Shown here piece by piece: positions 50,877 through 60,600 of a DNA stretch of 64,000 bases. The position numbers were made by a program, and so were the translations under genes. Within the stretch, counting starts at the first letter, position 1; the number at the start of each line of letters is the position of its first letter. The stretch is from Mucilaginibacter sp. PPCGB 2223 (GTDB taxonomy: Bacteria > Bacteroidota > Bacteroidia > Sphingobacteriales > Sphingobacteriaceae), in NCBI RefSeq assembly GCF_001705515.1, contig NZ_MDJS01000003.1:248001-312000 (forward strand), read 5' to 3'. A model generated the notes under the pieces. The model was not told the DNA's origin and searched no databases. It saw only the letters and a program-made list of their open reading frames with translations.

Positions 50877-51354
50877 TGGTAGTCTTTTCTATCTTTTTTA
50901 CTGCAGGGCGCCTGATGTTTTTCGATTTAAACTGGTGGTTATCATCTGCCGCATCTATAGAATGTGTACACCCAAGGTCATCTTCCTGCTTGGCTAAGAT
51001 AGATATTCTGACATAAAATTTATGCAGCTGGTCGAGTTCGGTTTCTGTAATGTCTTCAATATTCACCATGCGGTTGCTGGCGCCCTGGTGAGCGGCTATC
51101 AGCTCATTGAGTTTCAGGTGTATTGCTTTCGAATCCTTGTTTTGTGATTTCTGGATCAAAAACACCATCAAAAAGGTAATGATAGTAGTGCCTGTATTGA
51201 TAATGAGCTGCCATGTTTCAGAGTATTTAAATATCGGCCCGGTGCCCGCCCATATCACAATAGTTGCCGATGCCAGGATGAACGCGGTAGAGCTACCCGT
51301 AGCGTTGGTCGCCCAGTTGGCAAATTTTTCGAAAAAGTTTTTCTTGTGATGCAT
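50851..51354 (-). CDS. Low-affinity iron permease family protein
   Basis: A 167-residue protein with membrane segments at about residues 22-40 and 50-68 and a polar C-terminal half. The pattern FANWATNATGSSTAFILASATIVIWAGTGPIF then TWQLIINTGTTIITFLMVFLIQKSQNKDSKAIHLKLNELI is the bacterial version of the Fet4-like family (Pfam Fe_perm), shorter than the yeast transporter. Transport in bacteria is unproven. The gene overlaps the GNAT gene. Confidence 0.88.
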   Translation of the reverse strand: MHHKKNFFEKFANWATNATGSSTAFILASATIVIWAGTGPIFKYSETWQLIINTGTTIITFLMVFLIQKSQNKDSKAIHLKLNELIAAHQGASNRMVNIEDITETELDQLHKFYVRISILAKQEDDLGCTHSIDAADDNHQFKSKNIRRPAVKKIEKTTNGHQSKKG

Positions 51355-51464
51355 ATCTGTAAAGTTTATTTGCTAACAAAAAAACCACCTTAATGTTATA
51401 TCGGTATTATAAATTGGGTATAATTGTACTGCTAACAAAAGGCCCCGCTGCTCTCTTTTAACCA

Positions 51465-52655
51465 ATGCTTACCATATCCCAGCTACAAAATCTTTATACC
51501 AGCGAGCAGGTGTTGCTGATTTTGCTTTCGCGCTTGTATTTTTCGACATCGGATAAAACTGAGGTAGAAGATTACGTTAAAAACACCCCTATCGACTGGG
51601 TTAAGGTTTACAAAATTGCCAAGGCGCATGGTATACGGCCCTTTGTTTATTATAACCTTATCCAACACCAGATCGAAATAGGTAAAAAGGTTGAGCAGGC
51701 GCTAAAAAAAGATTATCAAGCCATCCGCCTGAAAAATCTCAAACAGGCGTCGGTCACCGTTAATCTGATCAATGCTTTAAAGCAGCAAAACGTTACCCTG
51801 ATACCTTACAAGGGCGCTTTTTTTGCGCATAGTTATTACGCCGACCTTGCCCTGCGCGAAAGTTCGGACATCGATTTTTTTGTTTCCGTTGATGATGCCG
51901 AAAAGATTGAGAATTACTTTGTCGCCAATAATTTTGCAGCGAAAAAAACGGTATCGCAAAAGCATCTTAAGTTTTACCAAAAGCTATCAAAAGATATTGT
52001 TTACACCAGCCCCGCCGATGATATGGGGCATACTTTTTCAGTCGAGATCCATTGGCGGCTGATGGAAAACTTTTCGGGAAATTACCCCGGGTACAATTTT
52101 TTTAAAGATCATTTGCAGGATGTGAAATTCGCCGGTTCGGTAACACAAAAGCTGCAGCCTACTTACGATTTCCTGGCTGTAGTGTCCAACCATTTTATAA
52201 AGGATGTAAGCTCAAAATTCAAGTATCTGATTGATGTGGCCTGCCTTATAGATAAACAACCCGACCTGGATACCGGCCTGATTTTTTCTGTAGCAAGGCA
52301 ATACGGTTTTTCGCGCAGGCTGAATGCGGGTTTATCCTTAACCGGCGATCTTCTGGGCATCGGTATCAAAAACCGGCAAACTACCGAACCTTTACCTGGC
52401 TTTTATCTGCAAACGCCCATCCGGTTCCCGTTAATAAACACCTATCTTACTGATAAAAACTTCCTGAAACACTCGCTTAGTTTGCAGGATAACCGGGCCA
52501 ACAAAGTACGTTTTGTGTGCCGGGTGGCACAATATACTTTCATTCGCGGATATGTTGATGTGATGGCATTGAAACTACCCTTATCTTCACTTGTGGCATA
52601 CTTTGCCAAAGCGCCGTTCAGGTTTGCAGGCAATATACTCAGGCGGAAGAAGTAA
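51465..52655 (+). CDS. Nucleotidyltransferase family protein (PF14907-like)
   Basis: A 396-residue protein of the NTP_transf_5 type. The polymerase-beta-like motif is visible: LIPYKGAFFAHSYYADLALRESSDIDFFVSVDDAEKI near residues 106-142, with catalytic Asp pair in SSDIDFF, and the downstream acid in FSVEIHWRL near 196. An all-helical N-terminal part (LSRLYFSTSDKTEVEDYV) precedes it. Members often sit in surface-polysaccharide or peptide clusters; this one is isolated, ending at a bidirectional terminator shared with the aldolase. Substrate unknown. Confidence 0.85.
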   Translation: MLTISQLQNLYTSEQVLLILLSRLYFSTSDKTEVEDYVKNTPIDWVKVYKIAKAHGIRPFVYYNLIQHQIEIGKKVEQALKKDYQAIRLKNLKQASVTVNLINALKQQNVTLIPYKGAFFAHSYYADLALRESSDIDFFVSVDDAEKIENYFVANNFAAKKTVSQKHLKFYQKLSKDIVYTSPADDMGHTFSVEIHWRLMENFSGNYPGYNFFKDHLQDVKFAGSVTQKLQPTYDFLAVVSNHFIKDVSSKFKYLIDVACLIDKQPDLDTGLIFSVARQYGFSRRLNAGLSLTGDLLGIGIKNRQTTEPLPGFYLQTPIRFPLINTYLTDKNFLKHSLSLQDNRANKVRFVCRVAQYTFIRGYVDVMALKLPLSSLVAYFAKAPFRFAGNILRRKK

Positions 52656-52658
52656 AAA

Positions 52659-52681
52659 AGCCGGTACAAATTGCACCGGCT
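52659..52681. terminator. Bidirectional terminator
   Basis: Arms agccggt and accggct around a nine-base loop, with A tract left and T-rich right side. It is shared by the convergent nucleotidyltransferase and aldolase genes. Confidence 0.8.
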
Positions 52682-52703
52682 CTTTAAAGTTTATCTATCC
52701 CGA

Positions 52704-53783
52704 TTACAGCTTGCTGTAAACATCAACGCAGTTCAAATCGTCGAACGCTACTTTCAGGCGGCTAACAAAATTTTCTTCGCCTTTGCGCAGCCAAACCCGC
52801 GGGTCGTAGTATTTTTTGTTTGGCGAATCTGCGCCGTCAGGGCTGCCGATCTGGCTTTGCAGGTAGCCTTCTTTGCTTTTGTAGTAATCTTTAATACCTT
52901 CCCAAAATGCCCATTGCATATCGGTATCGATATTCATTTTGATAGCGCCGTATGATATCGCTTCGCGGATCTCTTCCTGGCTCGAGCCCGAACCGCCGTG
53001 GAACACGAAATTGATCGGTTTTTCGGCAGCAAGGTTAAATTTGTTTTTCACATACTCCTGCGAGTTGTGCAATATCTTCGGTTGCAGCTTAACGTTACCA
53101 GGTTTGTAAACACCATGCACATTACCAAAAGCAGCGGCTACTGTAAAACGCGGACTAACTTTCAGCAAGTGCTCGTACGAATACGAAACCTCTTCAGGCT
53201 GGGTATACAGGCGTGAACTATCCACATCCGAGTTATCAACGCCGTCTTCCTCGCCTCCGGTAACACCTAATTCAATCTCCAAAGTCATGCCCATTTTGGC
53301 CATTCGCTCCAGGTATTTGGCAGATATTTCGATGTTTTCTTCAATCGGCTCTTCCGAAAGGTCGAGCATGTGCGATGAGAACAAAGGTTTACCTGTTTCG
53401 GCAAAGAATTTTTCGCCGTGCTCTAACAACCCGTCAATCCATGGCAATAACTTTTTAGCGGCATGGTCGGTATGTAAAATCACACCAACCCCGTAGTGTT
53501 CAGCCAGTAAATGCACATGTTTAGCAGCCGATACACCACCCAAAATACAAGCCTGCAGTTTTGAGTTATCTAACGATTTACCTGCATAAAACTGCGCACC
53601 ACCGTTCGATAACTGGATAATAACCGGCGAATTTACCGCTTTGGCGGTTTCCATTACTGCGTTGATGGAGTTGGTACCGATAACATTTACCGCCGGCAAC
53701 GCAAACTGATGCTTTTTAGCAGCCTCAAAAAGCTCCTGCACCTGGTCGCCGTGCAAAACACCTCTATAATTTTTTATGTCCAT
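52704..53783 (-). CDS. fbaA: Fructose-bisphosphate aldolase, class II
   Basis: A 359-residue zinc-dependent aldolase of the FbaA (class IIA) type, interconverting fructose 1,6-bisphosphate with two triose phosphates. Zinc and catalytic residues are in ILHTDHAAKKLLPWID near residue 108, ELGVTGGEEDGVDNS near 182 and FGNVHGVYKPGNVKLQP near 226, with VFHGGSGSSQEEI near 266 for phosphate binding and NIDTDMQWA near 291. The gene stands alone. Upstream, an AT-rich leader of about 90 bases has repeated tagtgta/acacta words (53850-53930) that might be a regulator site. Confidence 0.96.
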   Translation of the reverse strand: MDIKNYRGVLHGDQVQELFEAAKKHQFALPAVNVIGTNSINAVMETAKAVNSPVIIQLSNGGAQFYAGKSLDNSKLQACILGGVSAAKHVHLLAEHYGVGVILHTDHAAKKLLPWIDGLLEHGEKFFAETGKPLFSSHMLDLSEEPIEENIEISAKYLERMAKMGMTLEIELGVTGGEEDGVDNSDVDSSRLYTQPEEVSYSYEHLLKVSPRFTVAAAFGNVHGVYKPGNVKLQPKILHNSQEYVKNKFNLAAEKPINFVFHGGSGSSQEEIREAISYGAIKMNIDTDMQWAFWEGIKDYYKSKEGYLQSQIGSPDGADSPNKKYYDPRVWLRKGEENFVSRLKVAFDDLNCVDVYSKL

Positions 53784-53967
53784 GGTTTGATTTGTTTTGT
53801 ATTTATTTTTGTTTCGAAGTTAGATAAAATACTGATAACATCAATACTTAGTGTATTTTTTACACCATAATTTATTTAACACCTATCACATTTAAAATCA
53901 CTAATTAATAGTGTAATTTAAACACTATAGGGCTATTTTCAGCCTTGAATTATAACTACAATAAGCA

Positions 53968-54091
53968 GGGCGTTGCCTACGGCCCGCACTATCCCTGCCC
54001 ATCCGGCAGGCGGGCGCTCATACTACACAAGGCCTTAGCCGCAAGGCCGGTATCCCTGTCTGCCGACAGGCAGGCGCTACTATCGCTAACG
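53968..54091 (-). repeat. Interspersed element of about 125 bp, copy C (inverted)
   Basis: Read on the minus strand it starts acgttagcgatagtagcgcc and ends caacgccctg, with gggataccggcc, aggcc, gtagtatgagcg in between, in the same order as copies A and B. The gap 53784-54204 holds no gene: an AT-rich part, this element, and the accD leader with a pyrimidine-rich ttttttttttgtttctttgc stretch. Confidence 0.85.
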
Positions 54092-54204
54092 TAAAAACTT
54101 CGGTGTAATCAAAAAAACAAATCGGTGCAATCCTATTTCCCCAAACAACTGTTTAATTTTTTTTTGTTTCTTTGCAGGACATTTTGAAAGAGAAAGATAA
54201 CTGA

Positions 54205-55050
54205 ATGGCTTGGTTTAAAAGAGAATCCCAGGGGATAATTACCACTACCGAAGAAAAGAAAGAAGCGCCCGACGGCATCTGGAACAAGTGCCCGAACTGC
54301 AAAAAACCGCTTCACTACTCCGAACAGGTAGAAAATCAATACGTTTGCCACTATTGCGGATACCAGCTGCGTATCGGCTCAAAAGAATACTTTTCGATAT
54401 TATTCGACGATAACAAGTTTAAAGAGCTTTTCGCCAATTTAACTTCAGGCGACCCGCTCAACTTTGTCGACACCAAAAAATACAGCGAGCGTTTAGAAGA
54501 AAGCATGGCCAAAACCGGCCTGAAAGATGCTATCCGCGCCGCGCATGGTAAAATCGAGGGTCAGGATCTGGTGATAGCCTGTATGGATTTCAACTTTATT
54601 GGCGGCTCGATGGGTTCGGTCGTGGGCGAAAAGATAGCACGTTCTATCGATTACTGCATCGAAAAAAGGATACCTTTCCTCATGATCTCCAAATCGGGCG
54701 GCGCACGGATGATGGAAGCTGCCTTTTCGCTGATGCAGATGGCTAAAACATCGGCCAAACTGGCTTTGTTATCACAGGCAAAAATACCTTACATATCATT
54801 ATTAACCGATCCCACCACGGGCGGTGTAACGGCATCATACGCTATGCTTGGCGATATCAACATTGCCGAGCCGGGCGCATTGATCGGCTTTGCCGGCCCA
54901 AGGGTTATTAAAGAGACTATCAAAAAAGATCTGCCTAAAGGCTTCCAGACTGCCGAGTTCGTGCAGGAACACGGTTTCCTTGATTTTATCGTCGACCGCC
55001 GCGAAATGAAAGCCAAACTGGCTTCCTTTTTAAGGATGATGGCGAATTAA
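54205..55050 (+). CDS. accD: Acetyl-CoA carboxylase carboxyltransferase subunit beta
   Basis: A 281-residue subunit that, with AccA, moves the carboxyl group from biotin to acetyl-CoA in fatty-acid synthesis. The N-terminal zinc ribbon [20 protein letters not shown]...CGY (Cys pairs at about residues 31/34 and 50/53) is intact. The crotonase-fold core shows [24 protein letters not shown] near 155 and [19 protein letters not shown] near 197, with [14 protein letters not shown] after. accA is not adjacent, as is common in this phylum. Confidence 0.97.
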   Translation: MAWFKRESQGIITTTEEKKEAPDGIWNKCPNCKKPLHYSEQVENQYVCHYCGYQLRIGSKEYFSILFDDNKFKELFANLTSGDPLNFVDTKKYSERLEESMAKTGLKDAIRAAHGKIEGQDLVIACMDFNFIGGSMGSVVGEKIARSIDYCIEKRIPFLMISKSGGARMMEAAFSLMQMAKTSAKLALLSQAKIPYISLLTDPTTGGVTASYAMLGDINIAEPGALIGFAGPRVIKETIKKDLPKGFQTAEFVQEHGFLDFIVDRREMKAKLASFLRMMAN

Positions 55051-55094
55051 GTTGATGAATGGTGAGTGGTGAGTGAACTAATTCTTTAAAAAAA

Positions 55095-55187
55095 CTTGTC
55101 ATCTCGAACGATAGCGAGATATCTTCTACGTTAGACAGATATGGAAGCAGAAGATTTCTCAGTCGTTCCTCCTTCGAAATGACAAGA
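55095..55187. repeat. Inverted-repeat element, cttgtcatctcgaac type
   Basis: Left arm 55095-55127 and right arm 55150-55187 are inverted complements (cttgtcatctcgaacgatag; ttcgaaatgacaag at the far end). It lies between the convergent accD and copA genes and could serve as a bidirectional end signal. A degraded relative may lie at 18811-18871. Confidence 0.85.
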
Positions 55188-55195
55188 GGAGACGA

Positions 55196-57301
55196 TTAAA
55201 ATATCTTCTTCCGCTTTAAGCGCAGCGAATTACCGATAACCACCACATCCGAAAAAGCCATTGCGAAAGCGCCAACCATAGGGTTTAACAGGCCAATAGC
55301 AGCAACCGGGATAGCCACCACGTTATAGGCAAAAGCCCAAAACAGGTTTTGTTTAATAGTGATTAATGTGTGACGGCTTACCTGCAGAAACTTCACCACC
55401 GAATGGAGATCGGTGTTTAGCAGCACCACCCTTGCCGATTGTATGGCCACCTGGCTGGCATCGTTCATACTCACGCCCACATCGGCCTGGGTAAGCGCCG
55501 GGGCATCGTTAATACCATCGCCTATCATAATGGTTTTGCCCTTTTTCTTACACAGGTCAATAATCGCCAGCTTTTGCTCGGGTAGCTTTTCACCGTAAAC
55601 TTTCTCGATGCCTATCGCTTTGGCTACCTGCTCACACTTGCGCTGTCTGTCGCCGCTGAGCAGAACAGGCACAATGCCCATTTTTTTCAAAGTGGTAATC
55701 AGTTCAGCTGCATCGGGTTTAATGTCATCTTCTATGGATATCTGAGCCAGCAAATTGTGGTTTTGATATAAAAACAGGTTAAAATCAGTTCCCTGTATAG
55801 CTTTATCTGATTTTAAAGCAGTACCCAAAAAGTATTTGTTACCATCAACATCTTCGGCACGCATACCCAAACCTTTCTCTTCTGTCGCCGATTTGAGGAT
55901 TACTTTTTTTGAAGGCAGCGGCCTTAAACCGGCCACCAAAGATTGCGCTATCGGGTGATTCGACCGTTCTTCTATAGCCAGGATGATGCCGCGTACGGTT
56001 TCTATATCTTCAATCTCAGCTTTTATCTCCTTGATATTGAACTTACCGGTAGTAAGGGTACCGGTTTTATCAAACACCACATATTGGGTACTGGCTACCG
56101 CCTCAATCGTATCTCCGCCTTTGATCAGGATACCGTTTTTAGCCGCCCGGCCTAAACCCACCATCACTGCCGTAGGCGTAGCCAAACCCATAGCGCACGG
56201 GCACGAGATCACCAACACGGCGATCGCATTCATCAGCGCTTTCTGGAAGCTCACATCAAACGCATAAAAAGCTACAATGAAAGTGAGCAAGGCGATGCCG
56301 ATAACAGCAGGCACAAACACCGCTGCTACCCTATCGCCCAGTTTTTGTACCGGAGGTTTAGCCGATTGCGCTTTTTTCATCAGTTCGATGATCTGCGAGA
56401 GTACCGTATTCGAGCCTACTTTGGTCGCCATCATGCGGATATTACCGTGCTGAACAATGGTACCGCCAATCACTTTATCATATTTTGCTTTCTCAACCGG
56501 GATGCTCTCCCCTGTCAGCATCGATTCATCTATCAAAGCTTCTCCCGATAACACTTCCCCATCAACCGGAACTTTATCGCCCGTATTAACCAACAGCGTA
56601 TCGCCCGGTCTTACCTCTTTAGCGCTGATCACTTCGGTTTCGCCATTGATAACACGGATAGCATTAACCTGCTGAAATTTGATCAGATCCTTAACAGCCG
56701 AAGTGGTTTGGCTCACTGATCGCTTCTCGAACACGTTACCCAGCAACACCAGGGTAATAATAGTGGCACAGGTTTCATAAAACAAATAGTTATCGCCCAA
56801 ATGCTGTACTGTACCGATCAAACTGTAAATAAATGCCGATGACGAACCTACAAAGATCAGTACATCCATATTAGGCACGCCGCCCCTCAGTGAGTTAATG
56901 GCGCTTTTGCCGAAATGCAGGCATCCCAGCACAAAAACGGGCAAACATAAAACAAGCTGAACTATCGGGTTATGTAAAAAATGCCAGGGCAGTACCATAT
57001 GCAGCAAAAGCGGCACAGTAAACACCAGTGCGAAGAGAAATTTATTTTCGACCTTGTTGTAAAACGGTTCGTGATGGTTATGGATATCTTCAACTACTTT
57101 AAAACCCAGCCCTTCAATATCTTTGATCACACCGGGCAATACCGAAACATCCGGTGCGGCAAACTTGACTTCCTCGCTCGCAAAATCAACAAAAATATTT
57201 TGCAGGCCCTTTTTTTCCAAGAGCTTATGAACAGATAAGGCACAGTTATTACAGTGCATCCCTGTCACGTTCAATTCCACTAACTGTTCTTGAGCCATCA
57301 T
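55196..57301 (-). CDS. copA: Copper-exporting P1B-type ATPase
   Basis: A 701-residue P-type ATPase. One N-terminal HMA domain has GMHCNNC (Cys17, Cys20). Eight membrane segments are predicted, with the ion-selective CPC motif at 367-369 (VISCPCAMGLATPTAVM). TGES is at 263-266, the phosphorylated Asp is Asp411 in DKTGTLT, and GDGINDAPAL and the final membrane pair complete the enzyme. The CPC motif with a single CxxC HMA domain fits Cu(I) export. A short His-containing stretch (EDIHNHHEPF) follows the HMA domain. No copper chaperone or CueR-like regulator gene is adjacent. Confidence 0.95.
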   Translation of the reverse strand: MMAQEQLVELNVTGMHCNNCALSVHKLLEKKGLQNIFVDFASEEVKFAAPDVSVLPGVIKDIEGLGFKVVEDIHNHHEPFYNKVENKFLFALVFTVPLLLHMVLPWHFLHNPIVQLVLCLPVFVLGCLHFGKSAINSLRGGVPNMDVLIFVGSSSAFIYSLIGTVQHLGDNYLFYETCATIITLVLLGNVFEKRSVSQTTSAVKDLIKFQQVNAIRVINGETEVISAKEVRPGDTLLVNTGDKVPVDGEVLSGEALIDESMLTGESIPVEKAKYDKVIGGTIVQHGNIRMMATKVGSNTVLSQIIELMKKAQSAKPPVQKLGDRVAAVFVPAVIGIALLTFIVAFYAFDVSFQKALMNAIAVLVISCPCAMGLATPTAVMVGLGRAAKNGILIKGGDTIEAVASTQYVVFDKTGTLTTGKFNIKEIKAEIEDIETVRGIILAIEERSNHPIAQSLVAGLRPLPSKKVILKSATEEKGLGMRAEDVDGNKYFLGTALKSDKAIQGTDFNLFLYQNHNLLAQISIEDDIKPDAAELITTLKKMGIVPVLLSGDRQRKCEQVAKAIGIEKVYGEKLPEQKLAIIDLCKKKGKTIMIGDGINDAPALTQADVGVSMNDASQVAIQSARVVLLNTDLHSVVKFLQVSRHTLITIKQNLFWAFAYNVVAIPVAAIGLLNPMVGAFAMAFSDVVVIGNSLRLKRKKIF

Positions 57302-57372
57302 GTATCAAAAATACACTTATTTATATCCAGTATAAATAATTACAGTAAACACAATGTAATTTTAAAAAGGGT

Positions 57373-57402
57373 TTGACATTAGCCGGAAGATTTTTACATT
57401 TG
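57373..57402 (+). promoter_or_regulatory. Promoter of tRNA-His
   Basis: ttgac at 57373-57377 and tacatttg at 57395-57402 match the Bacteroidota -33 (TTG) and -7 (TAnnTTTG) boxes with suitable spacing; the tRNA begins 14 bases after the -7 box. Confidence 0.8.
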
Positions 57403-57415
57403 CACTCTCCAAAAC

Positions 57416-57490
57416 GGTAGGTATAGCTCAGTTGGTTAGAGCACCAGATTGTGGTTCTGGGGGTCGTGGGTTCGAGCCCCATTACTTACC
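57416..57490 (+). tRNA. tRNA-His (GTG)
   Basis: A full cloverleaf: seven-pair acceptor stem 57417-57423 with 57483-57489 (one G-U pair), the extra G at -1 (57416) facing C73 (57490) as required for tRNA-His, D-arm gctcagttggttagagc, anticodon arm ccaga-ttgtggt-tctgg with anticodon gtg, and T-arm gtggg-ttcgagc-cccat. The 3' CCA is not encoded. It stands alone. Confidence 0.95.
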
Positions 57491-57494
57491 CGCT

Positions 57495-57528
57495 AAAGTG
57501 CTTTTGTGATCACAAAGGCACTTTTTTT
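57495..57528 (+). terminator. Terminator of tRNA-His
   Basis: Arms aaagtgc and gcacttt (57495-57501 and 57518-57524), with an inner ttttgtga/tcacaaa stem, then a seven-T run. It starts five bases after the tRNA. Confidence 0.88.
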
Positions 57529-57637
57529 GTTTCTGTGCGAATTATCCCGATAAACTTTCATACTTGATGTGTGCACTAACGGTAATAAATTATTAATTTT
57601 AGGGTTACTAAGATTTACAGGTTATTGCGGGTAGTGG

Positions 57638-60600
57638 ATGAAGAAATTTCTGCTTTTTATCATATTACAACTTGTTTTAATAAGCCCATCGTTTAGCCAG
57701 CTTTCTTTTGATCATGTTTCTGTAAATAACGGGCTTTCGCAAAGTACCGTTCTAACCATCCTGAAGGATAGCCGGGGCTATATGTGGTTCGGCACCCGCG
57801 ACCGCCTGAATAAGTACGATGCCCGCAACATTAAAACCTACAATTACGATTACCGCGATACCACCAGCATCAGCTGTAACGATTATGTTTTTTTTGTTTT
57901 TGAAGACCGGCAGAAAAACCTCTGGATAGGTACCTCAAAAGGCTTGAACAGGTATATCCCCGAAAGCGACTCTTTTGAGCGCATCCTGCATAAAGATAAT
58001 GATCGCAACAGCCTAACTACCAATAATATTTACTGTACTTATCAGGATCATAGTGGAAAGTTATGGTTTGGAAGCGATAAGGGCCTCAATATGCTAAGCT
58101 CCCCCGCTTCCAGAAAATTCACCCGTTTTTTTAAAGCTTCGCCAGGCCATCCGGGATTGTCCGGAAACCAGGTATATGCTATTTACGAAGACCGGGAGCA
58201 AAACCTATGGGTGGGTACAACCGAAGGCATAACTCGGATGAGCCTGAAAAACGGGAAATATATTTTCAAAACATTCAACAGTGCCAATGGCCTCGAGGGC
58301 AATTTCGTGCAGACCATTACGCAGGATCATGAGGGTAATATCTGTATCGGTACCCAAACCGGCGGGGTTAACATTTTCGACCCCAAAACCGCAACGTTCA
58401 GTCATCTCAAACACAACCCATCAAATACCAACAGCTTAATTAACAACGATATCCGAAAAATAGTGATCGATAAGGACGACAAGTTATGGATAGGCACCAT
58501 GAACGGCCTGGATATTTATGACCAACACAGCAGGCAATTTAAACTTTACCAGCACGATGTCGAGAACCGCAACAGTTTGAGCGATAATTCGGTTAAGGAT
58601 ATCTACTTTGAAGATAACGGCACCGTATGGATCGGGACGATGTTCGGGGGCGTCAATATCATCCACCCCAATACCGTCCCTTTTAATATTTACCAGGCCA
58701 GTAAATACAAAAACAGCATCAGCGGCAATGTAGTGAGCACCATTATTGCCGACGCCAAACAAAACCTATGGATAGGCACCGAAGGCAACGGTTTAAATTA
58801 TTACGACAAGGCTAAGCTCACCTTCACACATTACACCAATAACCCAAATGCGGAAGGGAGTATCCGCACCAATTTTGTGAAGGCAATTTACCGGGATAAG
58901 GCTAATAACCTTTGGGTAGGCTTGCATCAGGGCGGCCTCGAGCTGCTCCAGCCATCATCTGGCACGTTTAAACATTATCGTCACAACGATGCCGACCCGC
59001 ATTCCATCAACAGCGATATCATCAGTTGTATCCTGGAAGACAGTGCAAACAGGTTTTGGGTAGGCACATCAAAAGGGCTGGATATTTTTGATCAAAAACA
59101 ACAGCAGTTCCGCACCTACCTTAACGATCCGTCGAAGCCTCTTAAACTGAGCAGTATCGGTATCAGGTGTATTTATGAGGATTCGGGGCATAACATCTGG
59201 GTAGGTACTTCGGGCGGCCTTAACCTGCTCAAGGCAGGTACCACATCATTTATTTTTTTCAGGGCTAACGATCGTGATGAGAAAAGTATCAAAGCCGGTT
59301 ACATCAATTGCATCAGGCAGGATAACGATGGTAACATTTGGGTGGGCTCATTTCACGGCGGCTTAAGCAGGTACAATCCCGGCGATGGCTCTTTTAAAAC
59401 CTATCAGATCAAGGACGGGTTGCTGAGCGACAATGTTTTAAATATCATACCTGCCGATGCGCACGACCTGTGGATAAGCACCAATAACGGTTTAACCAAG
59501 TTTAATACCCTTACGCAAAAATTTAAAAACTATACCGTTGCCGACGGTTTGCCTACCAATGAGTTTAACTACAATTCATCGTATAAAGATGCCGATGGTA
59601 TTTTGTATTTCGGGACATACAACGGGCTGATCAGTTTTGACCCGAAACAGATCAAAGAAAATAAGGTAACGCCGGCCGTTTTGTTTACCGGTTTAAAACT
59701 GTTTAACCATCCTGTAAACATATCCGATCAAACGGGTCTGCTCCAAAAACACATCAGCCTGACCAAAGCGATCATTTTCAGATCTGATCAAAACGTTTTC
59801 ACGCTCGATTTTACCGCTCTGGACTATGACAAACCCGGCGAAAACCAATTTATGTACAAGCTGAAGGGTTTTGAAAAGAACTGGAACGTTGTAGATGTAC
59901 CCTCGGCCACGTACACCAATTTACCCGCCGGCGATTATGATTTTTTGGTTAAGGCCAGCAATGCCGATGGCTATTGGAACAACAATACAACCGGTTTGCA
60001 CATCGTGATATTACCGCCTTTATGGCGAACCTGGTGGGCTTATACCTTTTATGTACTGGCTTTTGCAGGCAGCCTCTTTTTAGTGATCCGCTTTTTCCGC
60101 AGGCAGGCCCGGCTGGAGCGCGATCTGTACTACGAGCATTTGAATTATGAACGCCAGCAGGAAGTTCATCAAATGAAGCTCGACTTTTTCACCAAGGTAT
60201 CGCACGAGATCCGCACGCCGCTCACGCTCATCCTCGCACCCGTTGAAAAACTGATCGACACAACGTTGGATAACCCGCTGGTTAGCCGCCAGCTTACCTA
60301 TGTTAAACAAAATGCCGACCGGCTGCTGCGGTTGGTTAACGAGCTGCTGGATTTCCGGAAAATAGAAACCGGGCACCTGCAACTGCATGTATCCGAACAT
60401 GATCTGATCCGCTTTTGCGAAGACATCTTCTCCTCGTTCGAACGCACGAGCATACAAAAAAGCATAACATACCAGTTTAAACCGGCTATCGACTCGCTGC
60501 CCTTATACTTCGACCCGGCACAGTTTGAAAAAGTGTTGTTCAACATCCTGTCGAACGCCTTTAAATTTACACCGGATGAAGGCACCATCACCCTTTCGGT

